From positions 1-64,000 of the forward strand of contig CASFJQ010000007.1 of NCBI GenBank assembly GCA_949295065.1: a stretch of 64,000 bases of DNA, given 5' to 3'. Shown piece after piece: positions 53,396 to 62,237 of the stretch. Positions within the stretch are counted from its first letter, which is position 1; every line of letters begins with the position of its first letter. The stretch is from an uncultured Parabacteroides sp. GTDB lineage: Bacteria; Bacteroidota; Bacteroidia; Bacteroidales; Tannerellaceae. Position numbers and translations under genes: made by a program. Below the pieces are notes generated by a model. The model saw only the letters and a list, made by a program, of their open reading frames with translations. It was not told the origin of the DNA and searched no databases.

Positions 53396-53454
53396 AAGCT
53401 ATAATCTATTTTGCTACGGCACTGCAAAAACTGATTCTGCAAACACCGCACCGG

Positions 53455-54891
53455 TTATTTTCTCTTTAATTTCGGAGCCTCTGCATTTCTTGCATTCTTC
53501 TCCAATTCGGCAGGCTGGTCTGCCAACTCCAACAGTTTGTTTTCTGCCATAAGAATCTTGTCTTTCATCTGTTCCTTTTTGGAAGCATTCTTTGTTGCGG
53601 AATATTCCTGTCTCATTTTCTGAAGCTGCATCTCGGTTTTCTCAATTTGTTGCCTTATATCAGTTGCCTGCTTATAAAGGTTTCTCGCTTCAGAAGATTT
53701 GAAATCCTCCCATTTATAATATATAGTATTAGGAGATACGGCAAACTCAAAGTCGTGGTCCTTTTTCTGTGGTCCATAAGGTATAACTTCATGAGCCAAA
53801 GCCACCAATTCTGAATAATCCTTTCCTGCTTCCCACGTTGTTTTTATAGAAGCCAACGAAGCCCAAGCCTGCTTAATGGAAACATCCTCTGTCTCCACTC
53901 TCTCGTGATTAGTATTTGGGATGAACAGATATACACAAGCCTTTCCTTCCGGCTGGAAGCGGTCTGAGACAAACCATCCAAGCTGTTTAACCTCGTCAAC
54001 AACCATCATATAATCATTATATGGAGAATTGAACGGCATACCCAATTGCTCCGGAGCAAGATATGTATCTGTATTCATATTATAACGGGTAACAAACAAA
54101 TCATATCCGCCCAAAGAACCATTTCCTTTTGACGAATAATAAATTGTCACACCGTCAGACAATACAAACGGGTAATTATCATCCTCCTGGCTGTTTATAT
54201 TCATCGGCAACTGCTTCTCATCGGACCATTTGTCCATCAGCAAAGACTGAGTAAACAAGCAGAAATGATTATCCGTTGTTTGCTTTCCGTAATATGCCTT
54301 GTCTCCTTTCTGATTGACAAACACAACCGAATTATCACCAGAACCGGGGAACAAATCATCCGAATAGACAAGAGAACCACACTCTTCACTCAACGTATAA
54401 GCCTGAAGTATATCGCTTTTATCAACAACGATACTGTCAATCACATGAACAGCCTCAACCTTATCCATCATTCTTGCGGCATTCTCCATTGCGTCAAGTC
54501 TCAGCTCTGCTTCTTCGGTATCTCTTTTCTTCTTGGTAAGCCAGTCTATGTATTCTTCATACATTTCAACAGCCTTGTCATATCGGAAAGTCTTGAAATA
54601 CAACTCTCCCATATATCTGAAACCTTCAATAACCTTGCGTTTAACCGAAACAGACAAATACTTCTCGGCAGTTTCAATATCTCCGGTTTCCAGACAGCAT
54701 ACGCCATACCAATGATTATACGACGCATTTCCTGGCGACTGCTTTACAAACTTTTCGAATACAGGTTTAGCTTCAGCATATTTTCCTTCGTTATACAAAG
54801 CCTTGGCTTCATTAAGTGTCTGTGCTTGCATTGAACCGCAAATACAAGTTGCGGCAAATGCCATTATCCATTTGTCAAATGAAATTTTCAT
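53455..54891 (-). CDS. secreted TPR plus PD40 beta-propeller protein
   Basis: This encodes 478 aa with a signal peptide (MAFAATCICGSMQA, cleavage after MQA near 23). TPRs follow (EAKALYNEGKYAEAKPVFEK, about 28-47, and the next units), then WD40/PD40-like blades (DNYPFVLSDGVTIYYSSKGN and GGYDLFVTRYN), and a Gln/Lys-rich coiled coil at the end. Such proteins occur near envelope and OmpA-type complexes in Bacteroidetes. It precedes nfeD-floA by 59 bases; functional linkage is not shown. Confidence 0.82.
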   Translation of the reverse strand: MKISFDKWIMAFAATCICGSMQAQTLNEAKALYNEGKYAEAKPVFEKFVKQSPGNASYNHWYGVCCLETGDIETAEKYLSVSVKRKVIEGFRYMGELYFKTFRYDKAVEMYEEYIDWLTKKKRDTEEAELRLDAMENAARMMDKVEAVHVIDSIVVDKSDILQAYTLSEECGSLVYSDDLFPGSGDNSVVFVNQKGDKAYYGKQTTDNHFCLFTQSLLMDKWSDEKQLPMNINSQEDDNYPFVLSDGVTIYYSSKGNGSLGGYDLFVTRYNMNTDTYLAPEQLGMPFNSPYNDYMMVVDEVKQLGWFVSDRFQPEGKACVYLFIPNTNHERVETEDVSIKQAWASLASIKTTWEAGKDYSELVALAHEVIPYGPQKKDHDFEFAVSPNTIYYKWEDFKSSEARNLYKQATDIRQQIEKTEMQLQKMRQEYSATKNASKKEQMKDKILMAENKLLELADQPAELEKNARNAEAPKLKRK

Positions 54892-55074
54892 TCTAACTTT
54901 TATTCGTAATTAAATTATTAACCTGTTTCAAAAGCATATTCATTTTCCAGACAAATCCAGCTGTATAAATGCTAAAAGCTCAAAAATGAACAAAAGCTTT
55001 CTATTCTAATTTCAAAAATAATCTTTTCTCTTGAATTAAGAATAACATAAAATAGAATATTTTTCAATCTTGTT

Positions 55075-55105
55075 TTTGACATGCGCTTTGATAGTAGTAA
55101 TTTTG
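55075..55105 (+). promoter_or_regulatory. promoter of ttcA
   Basis: TTTG (55075-55078), 19 bases, TAATTTTG (55098-55105). A leader of about 75 bases follows before the ATG at 55188. The 54892-55074 stretch is AT-rich with nothing else recognised. Confidence 0.85.
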
Positions 55106-55187
55106 CACCCGCAAATATGCAGCACCTTTCAGATGCTGGTTTCTGAACAGGTCTTAAATAAAAGATAATAAGGCAGAAGATTGGTTT

Positions 55188-55937
55188 ATGGCAAAACTCT
55201 CTGAAGAAGAAATGCTCTTTCGAAAAGTGGAAGATAAAGTCAGAAAAGCAATAAGGGATTATAGTCTGATTAACGACGGAGACAAAATTCTCATCGGTCT
55301 TTCCGGAGGAAAAGATTCCCTGGCTTTGGTTGATTTACTCGGACGCAGGTCGAAAGTGTTCAGTCCGCGTTTCCAGATAATTGTGGCACACATAGTAATG
55401 AAGAATATTCCTTACAGCTCTGATTTGGAATATCTGAAAAGTTGTGCTGCCGAACACGACATTCCTTTCATTCTGCATGAAACGGAATTCGACGCATCGA
55501 CCGACAAACGCAAATCGCCATGTTTCCTCTGTTCATGGACAAGACGAAAAGCTTTGTTCGACATTGCAAAAATAGAAGGATGTAACAAAATTGCTCTCGG
55601 CCATCATCAGGACGACATTCTGGAAACTCTTCTGATGAACATTACTTTCCAGGGAGCGTTTGGCACAATGCCACCAAAGCTGAAAATGTCCAAATTCGAT
55701 ATGGAGATTATCCGCCCGATGTGTCTGGTCGAAGAAAAGGAATTATTGAGAATTGCCGAATGGAAAGGCTACAGAAAGCAGATTAAGAACTGCCCGTATG
55801 AATCAGGTTCGAGCCGTAAAGATATGAAAGCTGTTCTTGCTTCCTTGGAATCTCTCAATCCCGAAGCCCGATACAGTCTGTGGGCAAGCATGACGAATGT
55901 GCAGAATGAATATTTGCCTTCGAAGCCTAAGAAATAA
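55188..55937 (+). CDS. ttcA: TtcA-family tRNA 2-thiocytidine synthase
   Basis: This 249-aa PP-loop ATPase has SGGKDS at 39-44 and the iron-sulfur CxxC pair Cys112/Cys115 (PCFLCSWTRR). It fits TtcA, which thiolates C32 of some tRNAs; the second CxxC expected in the family is not obvious to me. It has a perfect promoter. Confidence 0.88.
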   Translation: MAKLSEEEMLFRKVEDKVRKAIRDYSLINDGDKILIGLSGGKDSLALVDLLGRRSKVFSPRFQIIVAHIVMKNIPYSSDLEYLKSCAAEHDIPFILHETEFDASTDKRKSPCFLCSWTRRKALFDIAKIEGCNKIALGHHQDDILETLLMNITFQGAFGTMPPKLKMSKFDMEIIRPMCLVEEKELLRIAEWKGYRKQIKNCPYESGSSRKDMKAVLASLESLNPEARYSLWASMTNVQNEYLPSKPKK

Positions 55938-55945
55938 TATCATTG

Positions 55946-56085
55946 AAGTTTCGCAAGCTCAACTTTCAGTTAACGAGTTAACAAGAAAACAATTTAACAA
56001 GAACTTTCAGATAATCAAGCGCGAGGTAATAAATATTTTACCTTGTCAACTTGTCTCTGAAACCTTGTCAACTTTAAATACAAAC
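55946..56085. repeat. TTGACAAG/CTTGTCAAC intergenic repeat with AAGTTTCGCAAGCTCAACTT
   Basis: The 20-base AAGTTTCGCAAGCTCAACTT at 55946-55965 is identical to 5066-5085. AACGAGTTAACAAG on the left and CCTTGTCAACTTG...CCTTGTCAACTTT on the right form the loose stem. Confidence 0.7.
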
Positions 56086-56102
56086 TTAAATATTAAAATA
56101 AA

Positions 56103-56471
56103 ATGCAAGGAATTTACAGTATTTTGCTTCTTATCGTATCAAACATTTTCATGACATTTGCATGGTACGGACACTTGAAGTTGCAGGAAATGAAAGTCAT
56201 CAACAACTGGCCGCTCTATGCCGTTGTTCTTTTCTCGTGGGTTATTGCTTTGGCGGAATATTCATGCCAGGTGCCGGCAAACAGAATCGGTTTCCAGGGA
56301 AATGGCGGTCCATTCACACTGATGCAGCTTAAGGTTATTCAGGAAGTTATCACTCTGATTATTTTCACAGTGTTCACAACTGTCCTTTTCAAAGGCGAAT
56401 CATTGCATTGGAATCATCTGGCAGCTTTCGTATGCCTTGTAGCAGCTGTTTATTTTGTTTTTATGAAATAA
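56103..56471 (+). CDS. DUF486 family small membrane protein
   Basis: This encodes 122 aa with four membrane helices. The family motif RIGFQGNGGPFTLMQLKVIQ (about 61-80) and a WALAEYSCQVPAN-like segment (FSWVIALAEYSCQVPANR, about 44-61) identify DUF486, a DMT-superfamily relative of unknown substrate. It lies 41 bases before the SGNH hydrolase gene on the same strand. Confidence 0.88.
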   Translation: MQGIYSILLLIVSNIFMTFAWYGHLKLQEMKVINNWPLYAVVLFSWVIALAEYSCQVPANRIGFQGNGGPFTLMQLKVIQEVITLIIFTVFTTVLFKGESLHWNHLAAFVCLVAAVYFVFMK

Positions 56472-56512
56472 ACTTCATTACCCGGAATTGTTAAACTTAA
56501 AATCACAATACC

Positions 56513-57289
56513 ATGAAAAGTGTTATTTCCATTTTGGCAATGCTGCTTGTTGTTGCCACTTCTTTTGGAAAAACTTCCGACAACATAAATCTGAACATTG
56601 TGTTCGTCGGCAACAGCATAACTTATGGCGCCGGTCTGGAAAACCCGACACGCGAAGCTCCGCCCGTTAAGGCTGCGATTTATCTTACCGGTCAACCTTT
56701 CATCGGATCAGTAAAATATTCCAATCAAGGTGTGAGCGGCAGTACAACTGTGGATTTCCTTCCGGAAACAAACACATTGTTTCCAAAAGTAAAGGCTGCA
56801 GCCGATAAATTCAAAGATGAAGATTGGGCAACTCTTGTATTCTCGATAATGCTTGGAACCAACGACAGCGCTATCCGAGGAACAAACGGCTGTCCGGTTT
56901 CTCCGGAGCAATATCAGAAAAATATGAGAACCATCATCGACAAACTGATTGAACTTTATCCCGGTTGCAAAATTGTAGTTCACCGCCCACTTTGGTACAG
57001 TCCGAACACACACAATGCTTCTGAATATTTACAGGAAGGCCTGGACCGACTGCAAACATATTATCCGGAAATCAAGAAACTGGTAAAACATTATAACTCC
57101 GTGAAAAAAGGCTGTGTCTATCTTGGAGATACCGACGGCTTTGACTATTTCCGCAAAAATCACAAAGATGCTTTCCAGGCTGAGAACGGAAACAGTGGAG
57201 TGTTTTATCTCCATCCAAACAAAGAAGGAGCTTCTTATTTGGGAGAATTGTGGGGAAAAGCGATTTATAGAATAACAGAGACAAGATAA
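56513..57289 (+). CDS. secreted SGNH/GDSL-type hydrolase with atypical triad
   Basis: This encodes 258 aa with a signal peptide (about 1-20). SGNH block I is GNSIT (nucleophile Ser35) and block III is GTNDS with Asn117. Near the end, FYLHPNKEGA keeps His234, but the Asp usually three residues before it is Phe231. A carbohydrate or acyl-esterase role is likely but needs another acid residue, or the enzyme uses a Ser-His dyad. It precedes the mutarotase and FucP genes. Confidence 0.85.
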   Translation: MKSVISILAMLLVVATSFGKTSDNINLNIVFVGNSITYGAGLENPTREAPPVKAAIYLTGQPFIGSVKYSNQGVSGSTTVDFLPETNTLFPKVKAAADKFKDEDWATLVFSIMLGTNDSAIRGTNGCPVSPEQYQKNMRTIIDKLIELYPGCKIVVHRPLWYSPNTHNASEYLQEGLDRLQTYYPEIKKLVKHYNSVKKGCVYLGDTDGFDYFRKNHKDAFQAENGNSGVFYLHPNKEGASYLGELWGKAIYRITETR

Positions 57290-57370
57290 CAAGTTGACAA
57301 GTTGACAAGTTAACGAGGGAACAAGGATATAAACCTTGTCAACTTGTAATCTTGTCAACTCGTCAACTAA
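57290..57370. repeat. TTGACAAG/CTTGTCAAC intergenic repeat (long)
   Basis: Three ACAAGTTGACAAGTT-type units run left to GGGAACAAGG, then CCTTGTCAACTTGTAATC and CTTGTCAACTCGTCAAC. It is the clearest inverted member of the family. Confidence 0.75.
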
Positions 57371-57383
57371 AAAATAAACAACA

Positions 57384-57719
57384 ATGAAAAGATATTGTCA
57401 AACACTAGACTTAAAAGAAGACGAAAAATTAATCGAAGAATACTGCCACTGGCATTCGCCGGAGAATATATGGCCGGAAATTCCTACCGGAATCCGCGAA
57501 GTTGGAATCCTTGATATGGAAATATATCGCCTTGGTTCACGCCTTTTCATGATAGTTGAAACTCCGGATGATTTCAACTGGGACGAAGCATTTGCCCGCC
57601 TTGCCACACTTGACCGCCAGGCAGAATGGGAAGCATTTGTAGATAAGTTTCAGAAATCAGCTCCCGGCAGCTCTTCTTCCGAGAAATGGCAATTGATGGA
57701 CAGAATATTCAAACTCTGA
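57384..57719 (+). CDS. L-rhamnose mutarotase-type (DUF718) sugar mutarotase
   Basis: This encodes 111 aa and matches RhaM: His-Trp-His at 22-24 then ENIWPEI (compare the HNPIWPE of E. coli RhaM), LFMIVET, and WEAFVDKFQ. It interconverts anomers of 6-deoxy sugars. It sits 6 bases before fucP, so here it probably serves L-fucose, though E. coli uses the unrelated FucU for that. Confidence 0.85.
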   Translation: MKRYCQTLDLKEDEKLIEEYCHWHSPENIWPEIPTGIREVGILDMEIYRLGSRLFMIVETPDDFNWDEAFARLATLDRQAEWEAFVDKFQKSAPGSSSSEKWQLMDRIFKL

Positions 57720-57725
57720 AATCCT

Positions 57726-58988
57726 ATGGAAAATAAAGGAAAGAAATCTTTGGTGTCGGCAGCCGGCGGCAAATCATTTTTGCTTCCATTTGTCCTCATC
57801 ACCTCATTGTTTTTGCTGTGGGGATTTGCTCACGGATTGCTTGATGTTCTGAACAAACATTTCCAGACAGCTTTCACAATGTCGAAAGCTGAAAGCGGAC
57901 TTGTCCAGTTTGTGACCTACATTGCTTATTTTCTTATGGCATTGCCAGCCGGAGCATTCATGAAACGTTTTGGATACAAGAGTGGAATAATTGCCGGTCT
58001 GCTGTTATTTGCTTTGGGAGCATTTGCCTTTGTTCCTGCGGCTTACACACATTCTGCTGTTCCATTCCTGATAGCTCTTTTCATAATAGCTTGCGGACTT
58101 TGCATACTTGAAACGGCAGCCAACCCGTATTCCACTGTTCTTGGTCCTGCGGAATATGCTGCACAGAGATTGAATCTCTCCCAGTCGTTCAACGGGTTGG
58201 GATGGATTTTAGGACCGCTTGTTGGCGGAGCTTTGATATTCGGTGCGCAGTCCGACGATTCATTCGCTTTGGCAAAACCTTATATTCTTGTAGGCTGCAT
58301 AGTTCTTGTTGTCGTAGTGATTTTCTCATTCGTCAGTCTTCCTGATATAAAAGAAGAGGAAATGGAAGAATTATTCCCCGACGATGCTTCAACACTAAAA
58401 GAAATGACGCCGACGGTTTCAATGTGGCGCTGCCCTCAATTCGTTCGCTCCATTGCGGCACAATTCTGCTATTGCGCTGCACAAACAGGAATTTTCAGCT
58501 TTTTCATCAATTACGTGACAGAATTGAAGCCGACACTTACAAACGTAGAAGCATCGCAAATTCTGGCTTTTGGAGGAATGGCATTGTTCATGATAGGCAG
58601 ATTGTCCGGCAGTTTTATAATGAAAAAGATCAGTCCGGAAAAGCTTCTGGGAATTTATTCACTTGCAAATATTTTGTGCATGATTCTGGTCATATTAGAA
58701 TTTGGGAATATATCTTTGTATGCATTATATATTTCATTCTTCTTCATGTCCATCATGTTTCCTACTATATTCGCCCTCGGACTCGAAGGAATGGGAGTGC
58801 ACACCAAAAAGGCTTCGTCATATATTGTAATGGGTGTTGCCGGAGGTGCATTCAGTCCGATGTTGATGGGATATATCGGTGAGAACCAAATGTCAATCGG
58901 CTTTGCAGTTCCTCTCATTGCCTTTGCTTATATATTGTATTTCGCTATGAGATGCAGAAAATCAGGAAAGAAACAGCATATTGCATAA
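57726..58988 (+). CDS. fucP: L-fucose:H+ symporter permease
   Basis: This 420-aa MFS transporter has 12 membrane segments. The N terminus (FLLWGFAHGLLDVLNKHFQ, about 31-49) and PAGAFMKRFGYKSG (about 77-90) are FucP hallmarks, as is LETAANPYSTVLG. It brings L-fucose, a host mucin sugar, into the cell with protons. It follows the mutarotase, with no fucose isomerase or kinase in the window. Confidence 0.92.
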   Translation: MENKGKKSLVSAAGGKSFLLPFVLITSLFLLWGFAHGLLDVLNKHFQTAFTMSKAESGLVQFVTYIAYFLMALPAGAFMKRFGYKSGIIAGLLLFALGAFAFVPAAYTHSAVPFLIALFIIACGLCILETAANPYSTVLGPAEYAAQRLNLSQSFNGLGWILGPLVGGALIFGAQSDDSFALAKPYILVGCIVLVVVVIFSFVSLPDIKEEEMEELFPDDASTLKEMTPTVSMWRCPQFVRSIAAQFCYCAAQTGIFSFFINYVTELKPTLTNVEASQILAFGGMALFMIGRLSGSFIMKKISPEKLLGIYSLANILCMILVILEFGNISLYALYISFFFMSIMFPTIFALGLEGMGVHTKKASSYIVMGVAGGAFSPMLMGYIGENQMSIGFAVPLIAFAYILYFAMRCRKSGKKQHIA

Positions 58989-59022
58989 TATGCTATAACA
59001 CATCATATTGCATTTTCAATAT

Positions 59023-59129
59023 TTTTTTCGGGCTTGGAAAAGTTTTTTCATCCGCATGAAAATCTTTTTTCACAATATATGAAACTTTATTTTCATAATA
59101 TATGGAAAAAGTTTTCCAGCCGTAAGAAA
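59023..59129. repeat. array of five TTTCAT-n-ATGAAA palindromes, ~22-bp period (array B)
   Basis: Palindrome centres fall at about 59033, 59053.5, 59076, 59099.5 and 59121, i.e. 20.5-23.5 bp apart. TTTTTTCAT CCGC ATGAAAA is the clearest unit. The sequence class matches array A at 32745-32873. It lies between fucP and the terminator of the aldo/keto reductase. Confidence 0.85.
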
Positions 59130-59140
59130 TGATTCTGACA

Positions 59141-59183
59141 AAAAAAGGGAATCTCATCTACTTCAAGATGGATTCCCTTTATA
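59141..59183. terminator. bidirectional terminator
   Basis: AAAGGGAATC pairs with GATTCCCTTT, extended by ATCT/AGAT with a bulge. It is A-rich on the left and T-rich on the right, so it serves the minus-strand operon and fucP. Confidence 0.8.
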
Positions 59184-59211
59184 TATTTAACCAAGGTCCA
59201 AGCCCAACCGA

Positions 59212-60597
59212 CTAACCTAAAGTTTCCTGCTTCAATTGTTCCACAAAGTCATCGATGCGATGCAGCTCCTTCGGTATATCAATACTTTGAGGACAGTGAG
59301 AATTACACTGCTCACAGCCGATGCAATGGCTTGCCTGACGCAACTTAGGCACGCTTCGGTCGTAGCCAACAAGATAAGCACGACGAGCTTCACGATAATT
59401 CTCATCCTTAGAACTCTTCGGAACATTACCTTCGTTCACGCATTTATTATAATGTAACAATATTGCCGGAATGTCGATACCATAAGGACAAGGCATGCAA
59501 TATTTACAATCATTACAAGGAATTGTCGGATATTTCAGCATCAACTGAGCTGTTTCCTCCAAGAAATCTTTCTCTTCGTCGCTCAACGGTTGAAGCGGCG
59601 AATATGTACGGATATTATCCTGCAAGTGTTCAAGATAAGTCATACCACTCAAAACTGTCAAGACATTGCTTGGCGAGCCGGCGAAACGGAAAGCCCATGA
59701 AGCCACACTGCTTTGAGGCATTTGCTGCTTCAGGCGAAGCATAATATGCTCAGGCACGTTTGAAAGACGGCCACCCAACAAAGGTTCCATAATTATTGCT
59801 GGGATATTGCGTTTTTCCAACTCACTGTAAAGGTATTCCGCATTTACATTATTTCCTGAAGCATGCAGCCAATCGACATAATTCAATTGTATTTGGACAA
59901 AATCCCAATGAACAGACTCATGCATTGCCAGCACTTCGTCAAAAACAGCAGTTGTTCCGTGGAACGAAAATCCTAAATTACGGATACGACCAGCCTCACG
60001 TTCCTTCATCAGGAAGTCAATCATACCGTTTTCGATATAACGTGCTCGGAAAGTCTCAATGCCTCCGTTACCGATTGAGTGCAACAGGTAATAATCGAAA
60101 TAGTCAGTCTGCAAATCTCTGAAAGATTTCTCATACATAGCGATTGAATTCTCGCGTGTCCAGTTCTGGAAATTTGAGAGCTTGGTTGCGATGAAAAGTT
60201 TCTCGCGAGGATAACGTTTCAAAGCGATACCGGTTGACTTCTCCGACCAACCCTGAACATAAACAGGCGACGTATCGAAATAATTCACACCATGGGCAAT
60301 GGCATAATCAACCAAACGGTTTACCGCATCCTGGTCAATAAGGTTTCCTCCTTTCTCAGGTGCAGGAAGCGTCGGCCAGCGCATACAGCCATAACCTAAC
60401 AGAGAAACCTTGTCGCCCTTCGGACTTGTACGATAAGTCATCTTATCTGTCGGCACTTCTCCCAGCGCGCCTGAAGCATCACTGCCACTTCCTTGTGAAG
60501 AGCAGCCGGACAACAAAGGAGCAGCCGAAGCCGTGCTGATGCCGACTATCTTAAGGAAATCGCGACGATTAATCGCATTCTTATCTTGTGTTTCCAT
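59212..60597 (-). CDS. Tat-signal aldo/keto reductase with ferredoxin domain
   Basis: This encodes 461 aa. It starts with a Tat motif (NRRDFLKIVG, 10-19) and a Cys soon after (LLSGC), so it is exported folded and perhaps lipidated. The aldo/keto reductase barrel carries the Tyr of GVNYFDTSPVY, the Lys of LFIATKLS and the His of YLLHSIG. Two ferredoxin-like Cys sets end the protein (CNDCKYCMPC, CIGCEQCNSHC). It accepts electrons from or gives them to the adjacent Fe-S membrane protein, by inference from position. Confidence 0.88.
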   Translation of the reverse strand: METQDKNAINRRDFLKIVGISTASAAPLLSGCSSQGSGSDASGALGEVPTDKMTYRTSPKGDKVSLLGYGCMRWPTLPAPEKGGNLIDQDAVNRLVDYAIAHGVNYFDTSPVYVQGWSEKSTGIALKRYPREKLFIATKLSNFQNWTRENSIAMYEKSFRDLQTDYFDYYLLHSIGNGGIETFRARYIENGMIDFLMKEREAGRIRNLGFSFHGTTAVFDEVLAMHESVHWDFVQIQLNYVDWLHASGNNVNAEYLYSELEKRNIPAIIMEPLLGGRLSNVPEHIMLRLKQQMPQSSVASWAFRFAGSPSNVLTVLSGMTYLEHLQDNIRTYSPLQPLSDEEKDFLEETAQLMLKYPTIPCNDCKYCMPCPYGIDIPAILLHYNKCVNEGNVPKSSKDENYREARRAYLVGYDRSVPKLRQASHCIGCEQCNSHCPQSIDIPKELHRIDDFVEQLKQETLG

Positions 60598-60617
60598 ATC
60601 TTTCGAAGTTTTATATG

Positions 60618-62192
60618 TTAAATTTCACGATGGCGCTCATGTCCCTCAACATAAATTGCGCTGTAAGGACGTGCAGGACAAAGATTCTCGCAAGCACCAC
60701 AACCGATACATTTCTCTTCATTTACAATCGGTTTCTTCGGTGAATCCGGATTATTCTTGTCTACTGGAATCATCTTTATTGCTTCAGTAGGACAGTGACG
60801 TTCACAATTACCACACTCAACGCCATCAGTCACAGGAATACAATTCTTATGAATAGTAACAGCATGACCAATCTGAATAGCTGATTTGTCGGCACGCGTA
60901 ATCAACTTAATTGCACCTGTCGGACAAACTTCAGAACATTTCACACATTCCGGACGGCAATAACCAGTTTCGTATGACATTTCCGGTTGCATAAAGTTCT
61001 CCAACTTAGTTGAAGGACGAAGCACACCATTAGGACAAGCCGAAACGCAAAGCTGACAAGCAGTACAATGCTGTGCAAAGTTTCCGATGCCAAGTGAACC
61101 CGGAGGTGTAAGCGGAGTAAGACGTTCTGGAGCAAGCTTTGGTTCTATATCAGCCAAACCTCCGTCAACTTTCTGTTCAACTTCTTTCTTGTCCGCAGGA
61201 AGTTCCATTCGTGTATCAGTACGTTTTGTCTGATTTTTCTGATACTGGCGAAGAGCTTTCTGCTGTTTTTCCTGAGCGTTCAATGCTGCAGTAGCTGCAA
61301 CGACACCAACAGCAGAGAAGAAACCGCGGCGGGAAGCATCAGCCGCATTTTTGCCTTCTTCTTTTTTAGCGTAAGCATATTTGTAGTGAAGAGCATCATG
61401 CTTGCAATTATCCAGGCAATCCATACAAGAAACACATCGGCTATAGTCGATTGTATGTTCCTTTATATTGATACATGAAGCTTTGCACTTACGCGCACAA
61501 AGATTACAGTTCTTACATTTATCAGTATCAATCACCGGACGGAACAATGAAAAACGGGCTACAAATCCCAAGAATGTACCAACCGGACAAATCGTGTTGC
61601 AATATGTACGTCCGTTTCTCCAAGCCAAAACAGCCACCACAACAAAAGTCAATACTGCAACGGCAAATGTTGATACACTTTTCACCCATACATCAACAGT
61701 GTAGAATGCATAGCTGTCTGCACGTTCAGCAAAATAAGCCAGCAAATTATTACCCCATTGATAAACCGGTAAAAACATGTTGTTTGCGATACGTCCATAA
61801 GCACTGTAAGGCGCCAGTAAAGCAACTGCCGAATGTATTCCGGCAACCAACAATATTACAAACAAAATCAGAACGCCGTAACGCAACCAGGCAATAGCCG
61901 GCGAATAAGAAAAACGCATGTTCATCTTTTTACGCTTTCCGCTGATCCACGAAACAACATCCTGAAAAACACCCAAAGGGCAAATCACTGAGCAATACAC
62001 TCGCCCGAATACGAATGTAAGCAGCAACAATGCGACAACTACTCCAACGTTCAACGCCAACAAGGCTGGTAGAAACTGGATTTTTGCCAGCCACCCGAAC
62101 CACGCGTGAATTGTTCCCGTGAAATCGAGAAACAAAAGCGTAATCAGCGCGAAGAAAAGCGTCGCAAGTGTCAATCTAATTTTACGTAACAT
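60618..62192 (-). CDS. NapH/NapG-like polyferredoxin membrane protein (fusion)
   Basis: This encodes 524 aa. The N-terminal part is a NapH-like membrane unit with five or so helices, two CxxxCP motifs (YCSVICP, YCNTICP) and two 4Fe-4S sets (CKNCNLCARKC, CVSCMDCLDNC). A twin-arginine-like ASRRGFFSAVGVVAATAALN lies near 290, as at the start of NapG. Four more 4Fe-4S sets follow (CTACQLC, CRPECVKC, CGNCERHC, CIGCGACENLC). It looks like a NapH-NapG fusion for moving quinol electrons to a periplasmic reductase, plausibly the adjacent aldo/keto reductase. Confidence 0.85.
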   Translation of the reverse strand: MLRKIRLTLATLFFALITLLFLDFTGTIHAWFGWLAKIQFLPALLALNVGVVVALLLLTFVFGRVYCSVICPLGVFQDVVSWISGKRKKMNMRFSYSPAIAWLRYGVLILFVILLVAGIHSAVALLAPYSAYGRIANNMFLPVYQWGNNLLAYFAERADSYAFYTVDVWVKSVSTFAVAVLTFVVVAVLAWRNGRTYCNTICPVGTFLGFVARFSLFRPVIDTDKCKNCNLCARKCKASCINIKEHTIDYSRCVSCMDCLDNCKHDALHYKYAYAKKEEGKNAADASRRGFFSAVGVVAATAALNAQEKQQKALRQYQKNQTKRTDTRMELPADKKEVEQKVDGGLADIEPKLAPERLTPLTPPGSLGIGNFAQHCTACQLCVSACPNGVLRPSTKLENFMQPEMSYETGYCRPECVKCSEVCPTGAIKLITRADKSAIQIGHAVTIHKNCIPVTDGVECGNCERHCPTEAIKMIPVDKNNPDSPKKPIVNEEKCIGCGACENLCPARPYSAIYVEGHERHREI

Positions 62193-62237
62193 ATCAAAAA
62201 CATATTATTTTAATATAAACAAATCATTTTATTATCC

